From a virus: a DNA stretch of 44,479 bases. Below the pieces are notes generated by a model, which was not told the origin of the DNA, did no database searches, and was given only the letters and a program-made list of their open reading frames with translations. The translations under genes and the position numbers were made by a program. The stretch covers positions 1 through 44,479 of the IMG/VR virus record IMGVR_UViG_3300002180_000023; one strand, given 5' to 3'. Of this stretch, positions 25,271 to 33,600 are shown piece after piece; position 1 is the first letter of the stretch; every line of letters starts with the position of its first letter.

Positions 25271-26089
25271 TTAGCTTCGGTTTCTTTCTACTAAGTAAAT
25301 AGTAGCTCCACCATCAACCACTTCAAAAGAAATAGTTGCGTTTTCTAGAGCTGTCCAATCTGTGCCATCTTTTAAGATAACAGTAGCTTCAGTTAAATCT
25401 CCTGCAGACAATGTTGCTGGACCTGCTCCACCAGAACCAATCAATGTCACTACATCTCCATGAACTAGATCGAAATCTGATAAAGAAATAGCAGCTGTAA
25501 CAGCTAAAGCTTCCACTTTATATTGATACCCATTTGCAACTAACATATCTATTGACACATCTGTAGCTGTTGGTGCTGCATAAGGATTGTTCCCAGTCCA
25601 GAACGAAGGAACAAAACGAGTTCCTTGAATTTGCTCGAAAGAGAAGGTGTGTCCTGCTCCATCTTTATCGTTTTTAAATGAATTTTTTAAACGTAATGGA
25701 GAACACTTTGTTCCGTAAATACGTTTTGTGCTGTCTGCACATGAACCATAAACAATAATAAGGTCTTCACCTAAATTGTTTTGAAAAAATTCATGAGCTT
25801 CTAACTCGTCTCCTGGATGCGTAGCAACAAATTTTTGCATAATTTGTTCTGCATCAACTTCTCCTTCTGTTTCGTAGGTTGGCTGCTGATTAACACCAGT
25901 CATGTAAACATAAATTGGGGTTTTACCAGACACCATAACAAAGTCTCCAATAGAGCGAACTCCTTTACTGTCTCTTAAAGGCCAAACAGCTATTTCTCTA
26001 CTTCTATAAATAGCCACATTAGCATCTTTAGGTTTTGCAGCTCCAGATCCTGGAACATTACTTTTATCTACATTTATAAAATCGTACAT
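25271..26089 (-). CDS. Abundant virion protein (possible tail tube)
   Basis: A 272-aa protein expressed with the major capsid protein and closed off by a strong terminator, which suggests high production. The first 170 residues are a mixed fold. The last 90 (VSIDMLVANGYQYKVEALAVTA to the end) look Ig-like, similar in character to the C-terminus of the capsid protein. Candidates are tail tube protein or capsid decoration protein. No other gene in the phage looks like a tail tube, so that role is plausible. Confidence 0.6.
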   Translation of the reverse strand: MYDFINVDKSNVPGSGAAKPKDANVAIYRSREIAVWPLRDSKGVRSIGDFVMVSGKTPIYVYMTGVNQQPTYETEGEVDAEQIMQKFVATHPGDELEAHEFFQNNLGEDLIIVYGSCADSTKRIYGTKCSPLRLKNSFKNDKDGAGHTFSFEQIQGTRFVPSFWTGNNPYAAPTATDVSIDMLVANGYQYKVEALAVTAAISLSDFDLVHGDVVTLIGSGGAGPATLSAGDLTEATVILKDGTDWTALENATISFEVVDGGATIYLVERNRS

Positions 26090-26135
26090 AATTTTCTTTT
26101 TTAGAAGCCTGTCCGAAGACAGGCTATATTATTAA

Positions 26136-28289
26136 TTAGGCTATCGTTCTGGCTACTTCCGTAAACACACCATCTACTTTCACAAAGGTTATATTGTCGG
26201 CTCCATTAGCTAAAACAGCTTGAGAATCAACTTCTATATTACCTGCTACATCATTGATAGTTACAGTTCCACCTGCTCCACCATTTACAACAATCTGCTG
26301 ACCTTCAAAACCGTTTAAGATTTCGTCTAACACATCGTTAGCTACACCTGTAAAGTCAAATTCACTTCCATTGGTTGCGTCTATACTATCTACATAGCTA
26401 GTATCTGCTACTGGAGCAGTTGCTGGAGCAGCTGTACGTTTAATTTCTGTAAGTGTTAAATCATCATTAACTAAAAGTGTTAATGTACCACCTGTAGCGA
26501 TATTAAAATCCACATTACCTGTAAGAGTAATGTTTCCTGTATCTACTACTTTTCCTGTAGATGTTGTGTCTCCTTTAATTTTAACAACTTGACCTGCATA
26601 TGTTCCAGTAATTTTTTCTACATCTGTAGACCATCCATTACCTAAATGAATGTTGCTATATGGAGGTTTAATTTCTCCAGTAGCATCGTCGTAAAGTGTT
26701 ACAGACATATCTTGAAGATATGGAGGCATGTTTGCCCAAACTGTTTGCACTTTAAACGCTTCTGGATCTCCATCTTTTACTTTTGTTCCAATATGGTCAA
26801 ATCCTGCTCCCCATTTATAGTCTGCAAAAATATGCGTGTCTCTTAAAATATTTTGGAAACGATACATAGATTTTTCTCCTGGCTTATTCTCGTACAACTT
26901 AATGTTGTTTTCGTCTGTAATAAACATGAAGTTAGAGCCTTCTAAGTCTCTTAATGGCTCAAAACGGAAATTTAAATAGTTTTCTATTTCATTTACTTCT
27001 TTACCATCGTAGTTATTGTCTAAACCAAATAACTGACGTTTACGTTCTTTGTAACGTCTCATCCAATAAGGAGATAAATAAAACACCATGCCTTCAGAAT
27101 TTTTAGATTCTTCTGGAATATTAGCTTCAATAACATCTTTTACATAATCTACAATATTAGTAGTGGAAGGATCTCCAATGTTTGCTACACGGAATTTTAA
27201 ATCGTACCAATACGCTTTCCATAATTGTACTAATAAGCCATCGCCTCTATGGATAGCTCTACCACCTACAGTAGCAGTATCTGGAGTTTTAACAAATACA
27301 CCATTAATAGCTACTTTACGGTCTTCTTGTCTTACTTTTTTATCTAATTCTACTAATAAGAATTGAACAAAAGACATTTTAAATGGAGAAGAACCTTCTT
27401 TATTCATCATGTTTAACCAAGAAGCTTCTATTTTCTGTAAGTAATACCCTTGATGAGTAATGTCTACTTGAACAGGGAATACCTTATTTTCTTCAGGTTG
27501 AATTAATTGTTTGTTTTTAGCTAAGTATGGTAATTTTCTAGCTTGAGACACTTCTGCAGACACAATATTTGCAGTAGCAATTTTATCGTCTACATTAGAA
27601 ATTAATGTCCAGAAAGATGGTAAACCTACTAAATCTCTAAATAGAGAATTTACAGCTTGAGGGTTTTTTCTGTGATATAAATCGATATCTCCTTTAAGTG
27701 TTTGGAGTTCGGTTCCATCTTCAGCCATAAAATCTGTAGGACCGTTTCTTAATCCTGCAGCTCTTTGGTTCCATGGTCTGTTTTCAAAAGCATCATAGGC
27801 TTGACCTGTACCTAAAAAGTGTGTTTTAGAGTGCATATCTTTTAAATTGTTACGGTTTCCTGATGCTAAAGGCTCATCTTCTTCTGGAGCTTTTAATAAA
27901 GTCTCTAGCATTTTATCGGTTTTCTTGTTGTGTTCAAGAAGTCCTGCTAAAATTTGCTTCATGCTTGGATCTTGTGCTGAAGTTTTTGTAGGATCTTCTA
28001 CAGCATCTTTGGCATCTTCCTGAGCGAGTCCATGGGCTTTAAGCATTTTCATGGCTTCTTCTTTAAGGTCAACCAATTGCTGATCCTTGTCGTCGTCGTC
28101 TTTAGCAGCTGCATCTGCAAGTTCTTGATTCATGGCATCAACCACTTCACTTAATTTTGTTTTTGGTCCAAGAGCATCTTGGAGCTTCTGTTTTTGGTCT
28201 TCGCTTAAATTTATCTTCCCATCTTCAACCAACGAATCGGCAGAAAAGAAGGCTAACATAAAAGCATAGAGCGCTTTGAATTTTTTCAT
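26136..28289 (-). CDS. Major capsid protein with N-terminal scaffold-like region
   Basis: A 717-aa protein directly after the prohead protease. Residues 20-150 are acidic, helical and repetitive (LSEDQKQKLQDALG, DAAAKDDDDKDQQLVDLKEE), like a fused scaffold or delta domain that the protease would remove. Residues of about 170-540 are the capsid-like core, including LPYLAKNKQLIQPEEN and WMRRYKERKRQLFGLDNN. The last 170 residues look like beta-rich Ig-type domains likely exposed on the capsid. It is much longer than a simple HK97-type coat because of both additions. Confidence 0.8.
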   Translation of the reverse strand: MKKFKALYAFMLAFFSADSLVEDGKINLSEDQKQKLQDALGPKTKLSEVVDAMNQELADAAAKDDDDKDQQLVDLKEEAMKMLKAHGLAQEDAKDAVEDPTKTSAQDPSMKQILAGLLEHNKKTDKMLETLLKAPEEDEPLASGNRNNLKDMHSKTHFLGTGQAYDAFENRPWNQRAAGLRNGPTDFMAEDGTELQTLKGDIDLYHRKNPQAVNSLFRDLVGLPSFWTLISNVDDKIATANIVSAEVSQARKLPYLAKNKQLIQPEENKVFPVQVDITHQGYYLQKIEASWLNMMNKEGSSPFKMSFVQFLLVELDKKVRQEDRKVAINGVFVKTPDTATVGGRAIHRGDGLLVQLWKAYWYDLKFRVANIGDPSTTNIVDYVKDVIEANIPEESKNSEGMVFYLSPYWMRRYKERKRQLFGLDNNYDGKEVNEIENYLNFRFEPLRDLEGSNFMFITDENNIKLYENKPGEKSMYRFQNILRDTHIFADYKWGAGFDHIGTKVKDGDPEAFKVQTVWANMPPYLQDMSVTLYDDATGEIKPPYSNIHLGNGWSTDVEKITGTYAGQVVKIKGDTTSTGKVVDTGNITLTGNVDFNIATGGTLTLLVNDDLTLTEIKRTAAPATAPVADTSYVDSIDATNGSEFDFTGVANDVLDEILNGFEGQQIVVNGGAGGTVTINDVAGNIEVDSQAVLANGADNITFVKVDGVFTEVARTIA

Positions 28290-28314
28290 CTTACTTGTTT
28301 TTGTTTGTTAATAA

Positions 28315-29223
28315 TTAATTAATGGAATATGCTTCGGCTAAGGCTTTCGCAATTTGCATAGCTTCTTTCATATTTGCTTCTTGATTGATCATATTTAATC
28401 TAATAGCATCTTCTGTTCCGTAGGTTCTTCCAGTTAGCGTTCCTTCTTCTTCAATAAGATTTGGATGTGCAGCTTTAACAGCTTCTTGGAATTTTTGAGC
28501 CATCGGATTTAGATACATGTCTCTTAATAATTGATATCCTTTTTCTTTATCGGCTTTTATAGCTTTTGGGATTTCGTTTTTATGCTCAGATAGATCTGAA
28601 TACACTTCGTGCATTTCTACACCAAGTGCTTCGTAATATTTAGTAGCATCCATCCAGCTGGAGACTACACCAATACTTCCAAAACGTGCTGAAATATTAT
28701 TTTCGGCAACCTGGTAATCTGCAATAGCATCTGGAATCCATCTATGTAAGGATAACGATGCATCGCAAACAGCTACAACAGGTTTGCGTTTGCGTTTAGC
28801 AAAATCTATAAATGGAGAGATAGCAGAAACACTTCCTCCTGGTCCATCTACATAAACAATAATAGCTGCTACATTTTGTAGGTTGTTTACAAAGTCTAAC
28901 TGATGAATAATTTCGTTAGCTCCAAGCATCCACCAGTTACCATACTTCATCATAGGACCTACAATATTTATTACAGCTACAGATCCTTCAGGTATTTCTG
29001 AAATGTCGCGAGGATGAATACGCTCGTTATCTTCGTTAAAGAAGGATAATATTTGAGCTGAACGATCTACTTCTTTAGCATCTGACTTTAATGCCTCTTC
29101 TGATAAGCCTTTAAAAAAGTGTCCCATTTGTAACAATCCTGAATGACTTAACAGCCATTCTCCTGTTAGGATTTCGTTTAAAATGGTATGATTTGCTTCT
29201 GGAACTATTGAAAAATTGTTCAT
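28315..29223 (-). CDS. S49-family prohead protease
   Basis: A 302-aa serine peptidase of the SppA/S49 type that matures the capsid. It shows DGPGGSVSA (residues 126-134), a Ser-Leu-His segment in ASLSLHRW (S159 aligns with the catalytic serine, with SLH in place of the usual SGG), FGSIGVVSSW (181-190) and a candidate catalytic lysine at K215. It is the first gene of the capsid unit (late promoter copy 4) and lies 25 bp upstream of the capsid gene, the standard arrangement. Confidence 0.86.
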   Translation of the reverse strand: MNNFSIVPEANHTILNEILTGEWLLSHSGLLQMGHFFKGLSEEALKSDAKEVDRSAQILSFFNEDNERIHPRDISEIPEGSVAVINIVGPMMKYGNWWMLGANEIIHQLDFVNNLQNVAAIIVYVDGPGGSVSAISPFIDFAKRKRKPVVAVCDASLSLHRWIPDAIADYQVAENNISARFGSIGVVSSWMDATKYYEALGVEMHEVYSDLSEHKNEIPKAIKADKEKGYQLLRDMYLNPMAQKFQEAVKAAHPNLIEEEGTLTGRTYGTEDAIRLNMINQEANMKEAMQIAKALAEAYSIN

Positions 29224-29240
29224 GTAAAACGGATTTTACA

Positions 29241-29282
29241 CAAAACAAGGGAAAGTAAACCGTTATAGCTGTGACACGGTTT
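29241..29282 (-). promoter_or_regulatory. Late promoter copy 4 (protease/capsid unit)
   Basis: CTGTGACACGGTTT (plus strand 29269-29282) differs from the others only in the last two bases. It is 28 bp upstream of TTGTTTTG (29248-29241, minus strand). The predicted start is about 29236 and the ATG is at 29223. Confidence 0.68.
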
Positions 29283-29299
29283 TTAGTGATTTTGGAGTT

Positions 29300-29668
29300 T
29301 TAGAGGGAAGATCCTAATAAAATACCTGCAGCAAGACCAATTAAAAGAGGAACAAACCATCCTTTATTTGGGATTTGGAATAATTTTTTAAATTCTTTTT
29401 CTTTTATCTCCAGCTGAGACTGAAGCTTAATTTTCTTTTCACGTTCGTTCTCAAAATCTCGAAACATTTTATTGTTATCAAAAATTAACGAGGCTAATTC
29501 TTTATTAACTTTAAAATAAGCAGTTTTTAAACTATCACAATATTCGCTTTCCATTACCATAGAATCAAATACAGGTAAGCTTAATTTAATACTATCATTT
29601 TTTATGCTTTGCGAGATAGCGCTTTCTGCGCTCATCAGTAACAGGAGAATTATAAATAGCTTTTTCAT
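29300..29668 (-). CDS. Spanin-like secreted/membrane protein (outer partner candidate)
   Basis: A 122-aa protein with an N-terminal signal peptide (MKKLFIILLLLMSAESAISQ), a central coiled coil (FRDFENEREKKIKLQSQLEIKEKEF) and a C-terminal membrane helix (WFVPLLIGLAAGILLGSSL). It overlaps the upstream gene by 74 bp in another frame, a typical spanin arrangement. There is no lipobox cysteine, so it is not a standard o-spanin lipoprotein. It lies at the end of the lysis module. Confidence 0.6.
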   Translation of the reverse strand: MKKLFIILLLLMSAESAISQSIKNDSIKLSLPVFDSMVMESEYCDSLKTAYFKVNKELASLIFDNNKMFRDFENEREKKIKLQSQLEIKEKEFKKLFQIPNKGWFVPLLIGLAAGILLGSSL

Positions 29669-29909
29669 CTGCTTTGAGTTTTTGATTAATGGTTTTTTTA
29701 TTAGCAGAAGCTTTATTGGTTACTGTTTTTCCTTTAGAAATTATTTTAGCTTCTTTAATGTCTATAACAGAAATACTGTCTTTTATAGCTTGTATTTCTT
29801 TCTCTACAAAACCTCTTTGTAATTTTAATTTATAATTAAAATAAATACTTTGGCTTATTATAGCTAGAGCCATGATTGAAAAAACTGTAATTAAAGCTTT
29901 GTTTTTCAT
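29595..29909 (-). CDS. Spanin-like protein (inner-membrane partner candidate)
   Basis: A 104-aa protein with one N-terminal membrane segment (ALITVFSIMALAIISQSIYF) and a basic, helical periplasmic part ending in KRYLAKHKK. The type II topology, the position after the amidase and holin-like genes, and the 74-bp overlap with the next gene fit an i-spanin. The upstream frame (to 29906) also ends with an ATGA overlap but has no proper start codon. Confidence 0.6.
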   Translation of the reverse strand: MKNKALITVFSIMALAIISQSIYFNYKLKLQRGFVEKEIQAIKDSISVIDIKEAKIISKGKTVTNKASANKKTINQKLKADEKAIYNSPVTDERRKRYLAKHKK

Positions 29910-30013
29910 TTTTTATAACTATTACATTTTTGGCAATCGAAAAACAGTAGTAAAAAATTTACTGTTATTAAAATGGACCATATAATGAGTATTGTTTTAA
30001 GTATTTTGTTATT

Positions 30014-30120
30014 CCCTCGAATTCGAGGGTTTTAAATAAAAGCGAGGTCTTTTTAATTAACTAACCAAAAAAATTAAAAATCATGAAAGAACTACCTGTG
30101 TAGTGAATGCCTCGCTTTTA
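30014..30120. other. Palindrome and long hairpin in lysis module
   Basis: A 16-bp palindrome, CCCTCGAATTCGAGGG (30014-30029), is followed by an 11-bp inverted repeat, TAAAAGCGAGG / CCTCGCTTTTA (30037-30047, 30110-30120). Inside the loop a plus-strand ATG opens a six-codon ORF (MKELPV). It may be a read-through attenuator between holin-like and spanin-like genes, or a small plus-strand RNA. No known family is recognised. Confidence 0.45.
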
Positions 30121-30125
30121 AATTG

Positions 30126-30353
30126 TTAATCTGCTCCTGTAATAACTTTCCAGAGGCCTTTAAAAAAGTCGGTAATTATTTTCCATAGCGTTGGCACATA
30201 AAACATTAAAAAAACAATTGCTATAAATATAAATAGGGCTACAGCTCCAATTTCGTATTTAACCAACCAACCTGGATTAACTATTCCAAACAAACAGGCT
30301 AATAAAATTAAAAAAGCCGATAGACTATACTGTTTAATAAAATCTGATATCAT
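30126..30353 (-). CDS. Holin-like membrane protein
   Basis: A 75-aa protein with two membrane segments (LSAFLILLACLFGIVNPGWL and IGAVALFIFIAIVFLMFYV) and a short amphipathic end (LWKIITDFFKGLWKVITGAD). It lies 27 bp after the amidase gene. Size, topology and location fit a class II holin, but two other small membrane proteins in this region could also play that role. Confidence 0.62.
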   Translation of the reverse strand: MISDFIKQYSLSAFLILLACLFGIVNPGWLVKYEIGAVALFIFIAIVFLMFYVPTLWKIITDFFKGLWKVITGAD

Positions 30354-30380
30354 AATAATTGTATTTAGTTTTTGTTTTAT

Positions 30381-31001
30381 TTAATCACTTACAATTCCAT
30401 AAGAAATTAATTGTTTTACAGCTTTATCTCCAGGACATAATGTTGCTTTAAAATTTCTATGTATTGAATATGATTCTACTTTAAAATCTGGGTTTTCTTC
30501 AGAATAAGCCTCAAAAGCTGCTTTAATTTGACAGGCTCTTTTAACCATGATTAACGGTAACTCTTGGTCTTGATAATTCCCTACAAAAGCAAATGATATA
30601 ACATAAGTGTTCATGCCTCCAACACTTGGTGAGTGTTCTTCAAATTTATTTGCTTGAATGACTTTTCCGTTTTTATGAATGGTAGCTGCATAGCTACAAC
30701 CTAAGCTAAATCTATCGTTTGTTATATTACATATTTCTCTAGCAGTTGTTCCATCTGACGTTACAGTATGATGAAAAACAACTATTATTCTGGTAGCTCC
30801 ATTACATTGGGATAATTCTCTGAATTGTTTTAATAAATTTGGATCTAACCAATCAGATGCATCAATATAACCACCTTCTACAACTTCTTCATTGTAAATA
30901 GTATTACATTCTTCTGGAAGATTATTGTTAATGTAATTTGCTAAAAAACCTATTAAAGCTATTCCTATCGCTATTGAAGCTCTTGATAAATTATTTTTCA
31001 T
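30381..31001 (-). CDS. N-acetylmuramoyl-L-alanine amidase (endolysin)
   Basis: A 206-aa zinc amidase of the Amidase_2/PGRP type, cutting the bond between muramic acid and the peptide stem. Residues 9-26 form a membrane or signal-anchor helix (SIAIGIALIGFLANYI), so export could be holin-independent. Zinc-ligand candidates are H77/H78 in VFHHTV, H181 in SIHRNF and C189 in ATLCPGD. It overlaps the upstream membrane gene by 11 bp, within the lysis unit of late promoter copy 5. Confidence 0.83.
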   Translation of the reverse strand: MKNNLSRASIAIGIALIGFLANYINNNLPEECNTIYNEEVVEGGYIDASDWLDPNLLKQFRELSQCNGATRIIVVFHHTVTSDGTTAREICNITNDRFSLGCSYAATIHKNGKVIQANKFEEHSPSVGGMNTYVISFAFVGNYQDQELPLIMVKRACQIKAAFEAYSEENPDFKVESYSIHRNFKATLCPGDKAVKQLISYGIVSD

Positions 31002-31194
31002 CTTGATTTAAATTTTCTAACATTTTAGACTTATGAACTTCGTTTCTATGCGCTTGTCTGTTTTTTTGAAAGGAATAATACTGAGCTGCTGCAAATAGTA
31101 TTGCACCAATTAAACCAACTCCATAACTAACCACTTCTAAAAAAGATAAGCCAAGAAGCGTGGTTCCAAGACTTGATAAAATTTTTGTTTTCAT
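30991..31194 (-). CDS. Small membrane protein, lysis module
   Basis: A 67-aa protein with one or two hydrophobic segments (LGTTLLGLSFLEVVSYGVGLIG and on) and a basic, hydrophilic C-terminus. It is the first gene after late promoter copy 5, with a leader of about 40 nt, and overlaps the amidase gene. It could be a holin or antiholin paired with the 75-aa protein. Confidence 0.62.
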   Translation of the reverse strand: MKTKILSSLGTTLLGLSFLEVVSYGVGLIGAILFAAAQYYSFQKNRQAHRNEVHKSKMLENLNQDEK

Positions 31195-31238
31195 TTATAG
31201 GTTGTTTAATATTAACAATTGTATCTCTCAATTTTTAA

Positions 31239-31280
31239 CAAAATAACAACCCTTTACAGCTTCTAACTGTGACACGGTAA
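31239..31280 (-). promoter_or_regulatory. Late promoter copy 5 (lysis unit)
   Basis: CTGTGACACGGTAA (plus strand 31267-31280) is 28 bp upstream of TTATTTTG (31246-31239, minus strand). It lies directly after the stop of the 31282-31857 gene. The predicted start is about 31234 and the ATG is at 31194. Confidence 0.72.
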
Positions 31281-31281
31281 A

Positions 31282-31857
31282 CTATGCACTATAATAATTC
31301 AAGGTTTTGTTGCTAATTGGCACTTGAAGTCTTGTTAATAGGTGTTTTTTTTTAATACCATTATAGTAGTCTCTTCGTAAACTTTCTGGATCTAGTTCTG
31401 TATCGTATAAATTATGTAGTAACATAAACTCATGCACAGCTTCATTAATTTTTTTATGAGAATCGCTGCCTTTAGCAAAACCTCTAACAAATTGAATAAG
31501 AGAGATTCTGAAAATAGAATCTAAATGATCGTTCAAGAGCTTCACATCTTCAGGAAGAAATTGTATTTGCGAATGCTCTAACCAGGTACGCGAATTGATA
31601 GACGCTTTGGTTTCTGAAGGTGTTTCGTTATCTATAGATAAAAAAACGCTAAATCCATTAATCTTACTTCGCTTTTTTACAGGCTGAGCTCTAGATCTAA
31701 ACAAGTGGATTAATCGGCCTAAAATACTAGCATTTGTAACATGTGCTAGCTTAATAACTTTTTTATCGTAAACAGCTTTAATATCTCCATCTAGTTCTTG
31801 GAATAAGAAAGAAATTAAATGTGGTCTTATGTATACGTTAATTAGTTCTGGAGGCAT
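31282..31857 (-). CDS. Hypothetical late protein
   Basis: A 191-aa basic protein with no membrane segment. The middle contains RLIHLFRSRAQPVKKRSK and the C-terminus YYNGIKKKHLLTRLQVP. It is the last gene of the first late unit, directly before late promoter copy 5, and abuts the preceding membrane gene without a gap. I do not recognise it; positively charged segments allow nucleic-acid binding. Confidence 0.64.
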   Translation of the reverse strand: MPPELINVYIRPHLISFLFQELDGDIKAVYDKKVIKLAHVTNASILGRLIHLFRSRAQPVKKRSKINGFSVFLSIDNETPSETKASINSRTWLEHSQIQFLPEDVKLLNDHLDSIFRISLIQFVRGFAKGSDSHKKINEAVHEFMLLHNLYDTELDPESLRRDYYNGIKKKHLLTRLQVPISNKTLNYYSA

Positions 31858-32187
31858 TTAAAGAAGTATGTTACAGGTTAGTTTAATAAGTTCGAATATA
31901 TTATCTGCTCCAAAAATTAAACACAAAGCAGTAGCAATAATTGTTGGTATCGCGTTTTTACACACTCCAAAAAGCGTGTTTCTTCCAAGTTTTAAGTAAG
32001 GAGAAATAAACTCGCAAAATCCAGAAAGACATAAGCATGGAATTATAGCTAACAGCATGGTTGTTCCTATATTTCCATTTTTCTCTAATGCATTAGTCCA
32101 TAATAAAAAAGCTGTAACAGATAATACAATTAGCCATCCTACTAAATGATGAAACCAATTTTTATGGTTTTTAATGAATTGTTTCAT
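31858..32187 (-). CDS. Small three-helix membrane protein (holin-like)
   Basis: A 109-aa protein with about three hydrophobic segments (LVGWLIVLSVTAFLLW, TTMLLAIIPCLCLSGFCEF, AIPTIIATALCLIFGA) and a basic N-terminus. The topology is holin-like. It directly follows, with a 4-bp overlap, the secreted propeller gene, so it may instead serve that protein. Confidence 0.62.
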   Translation of the reverse strand: MKQFIKNHKNWFHHLVGWLIVLSVTAFLLWTNALEKNGNIGTTMLLAIIPCLCLSGFCEFISPYLKLGRNTLFGVCKNAIPTIIATALCLIFGADNIFELIKLTCNILL

Positions 32188-33557
32188 TGTCCTATTAATT
32201 TAGTTTCTACTCTATTTTCGTAAACTCGTTTTTCTATATAATAACCGTTTGGCTGATTTGAATTTAATACATCTTCAGTAAGTTCCTGACCTAAAATTGT
32301 GTAGTAATAAATCTTGATTAGTTTATTAAAAGCTTCTACATTCTCAACACTCAGCGTAGTTTGTGGTGCTTCAACAATAAATGCTGGAGGATAAGGATTA
32401 TTGTACAGCTCATTCCAATTACTTGCAAACACAACTTTACTACCATCTCTATTAGGTACTGCATGAGCTTCGTGTCCATAGCCTAAATCGTCGTTTGAAT
32501 GATGATATCCAAAACGCTCAATAGTATCTGAACCATCTAATTTAATAGCGAAAATTTCACGAAAACCAACGGTTTCGCAGCAACCTTCACTTACATAAGC
32601 CCAACCTTGCCTATTAATGTTTCTACAACTTATATGTCCATGCCATATACCATAACCTTCAGGATGATAAAATAAAGGCGTTGTAACACCATCACTTAAC
32701 CTTACCATTTTCATATAATAATCGTTGGCTCTGGTTTCTACATCGCCATAAGCTACATAGACTTCGTTTCCAAAAGCATCTACTCCAATATCTGAATGTG
32801 TTGTATAAGTTGTAATAGTTCTAGGGCTTTCAGTTAAACCAATATCATAAACCATAACAGCCACATGTCCAGAATAATGGACTAATACGTAATTTCCTAA
32901 AGGTGAAATTCCAAACCAATTAGGCTGTGGACTTATTTGCTTAACTGCATGTACTTGATTGAGTTCTAAATCGTAAACTATTAAGTGTAATATTCCTGTT
33001 GAAGTTTCGCCCATTAAAGGCATATACTTGTCATTATTAGAAATATTACCTTTGTTATAACCATAATCAATTTCGGTATATTCGGTAAAGGTTTTTAATA
33101 CTTCTCTTTGATTGGTATCTACATGAAATCTTATTAATTGGTTTTGCTGTGTGCCATACATTATTAATGGTTCTGTATTGCTCCATGTTGCAGAACTTGG
33201 TATGTTAGCCCAATACAAGAACTCGTTTGTTTCAGCATCTAAAATAGCTGCTGGATAACCAGCAAGTTTTATTAACGAACCATCTGAATTATATGGTTGA
33301 TCTAAACTATAATGATGTCTTAAATTTTGTCCTGTTGTGCCAAACACATCTGCATCGCTAATTCTAGTTACCTCGTTTCCAAATTCGTTTACAAAGGTTT
33401 CTAAATAACCAGGAGTATTTGTTGGTGCTTCATAATTCTGCCAATTAGTTGAAAGTACGGTTTCCTGTGTTGGATAGTTTTGTGCAAATATTTGTATATT
33501 TATTGCTATGAAAACTATAAAGGATATTATATCGGATTTTTTAAAACTTGTTTTCAT
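32184..33557 (-). CDS. Secreted beta-propeller protein with T9SS-like sorting tail
   Basis: A 457-aa protein. Residues 1-26 are a signal peptide (IISFIVFIAINIQIFAQ). Residues of about 40-385 form repeated beta-blades in the style of TolB/oligogalacturonate-lyase propellers (HGHISCRNINRQGWAYVS, DGSKVVFASNWN). The last 60 residues (KLIKIYYYTILGQEL ... NGYYIEKRVYEN ... TKLIGQ) match the pattern of a type A T9SS C-terminal sorting domain. Such proteins cross the outer membrane of gliding Bacteroidota and may be attached to the surface. Finding one among phage fibre genes suggests surface change of the lysogen, or a fibre part that borrowed this tail. Confidence 0.72.
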   Translation of the reverse strand: MKTSFKKSDIISFIVFIAINIQIFAQNYPTQETVLSTNWQNYEAPTNTPGYLETFVNEFGNEVTRISDADVFGTTGQNLRHHYSLDQPYNSDGSLIKLAGYPAAILDAETNEFLYWANIPSSATWSNTEPLIMYGTQQNQLIRFHVDTNQREVLKTFTEYTEIDYGYNKGNISNNDKYMPLMGETSTGILHLIVYDLELNQVHAVKQISPQPNWFGISPLGNYVLVHYSGHVAVMVYDIGLTESPRTITTYTTHSDIGVDAFGNEVYVAYGDVETRANDYYMKMVRLSDGVTTPLFYHPEGYGIWHGHISCRNINRQGWAYVSEGCCETVGFREIFAIKLDGSDTIERFGYHHSNDDLGYGHEAHAVPNRDGSKVVFASNWNELYNNPYPPAFIVEAPQTTLSVENVEAFNKLIKIYYYTILGQELTEDVLNSNQPNGYYIEKRVYENRVETKLIGQ

Positions 33558-33600
33558 AATTTCTATGTTTCAAATTGCTTGGTTATTGCTTTATTTTGTT

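Noticed and set aside
29906-30010. Minus-strand open frame coding a hydrophobic peptide with CQKC, ending in an ATGA overlap with the next gene
   Set aside because: No ATG, GTG or TTG start is available before the upstream stop, so I do not list it as a gene.
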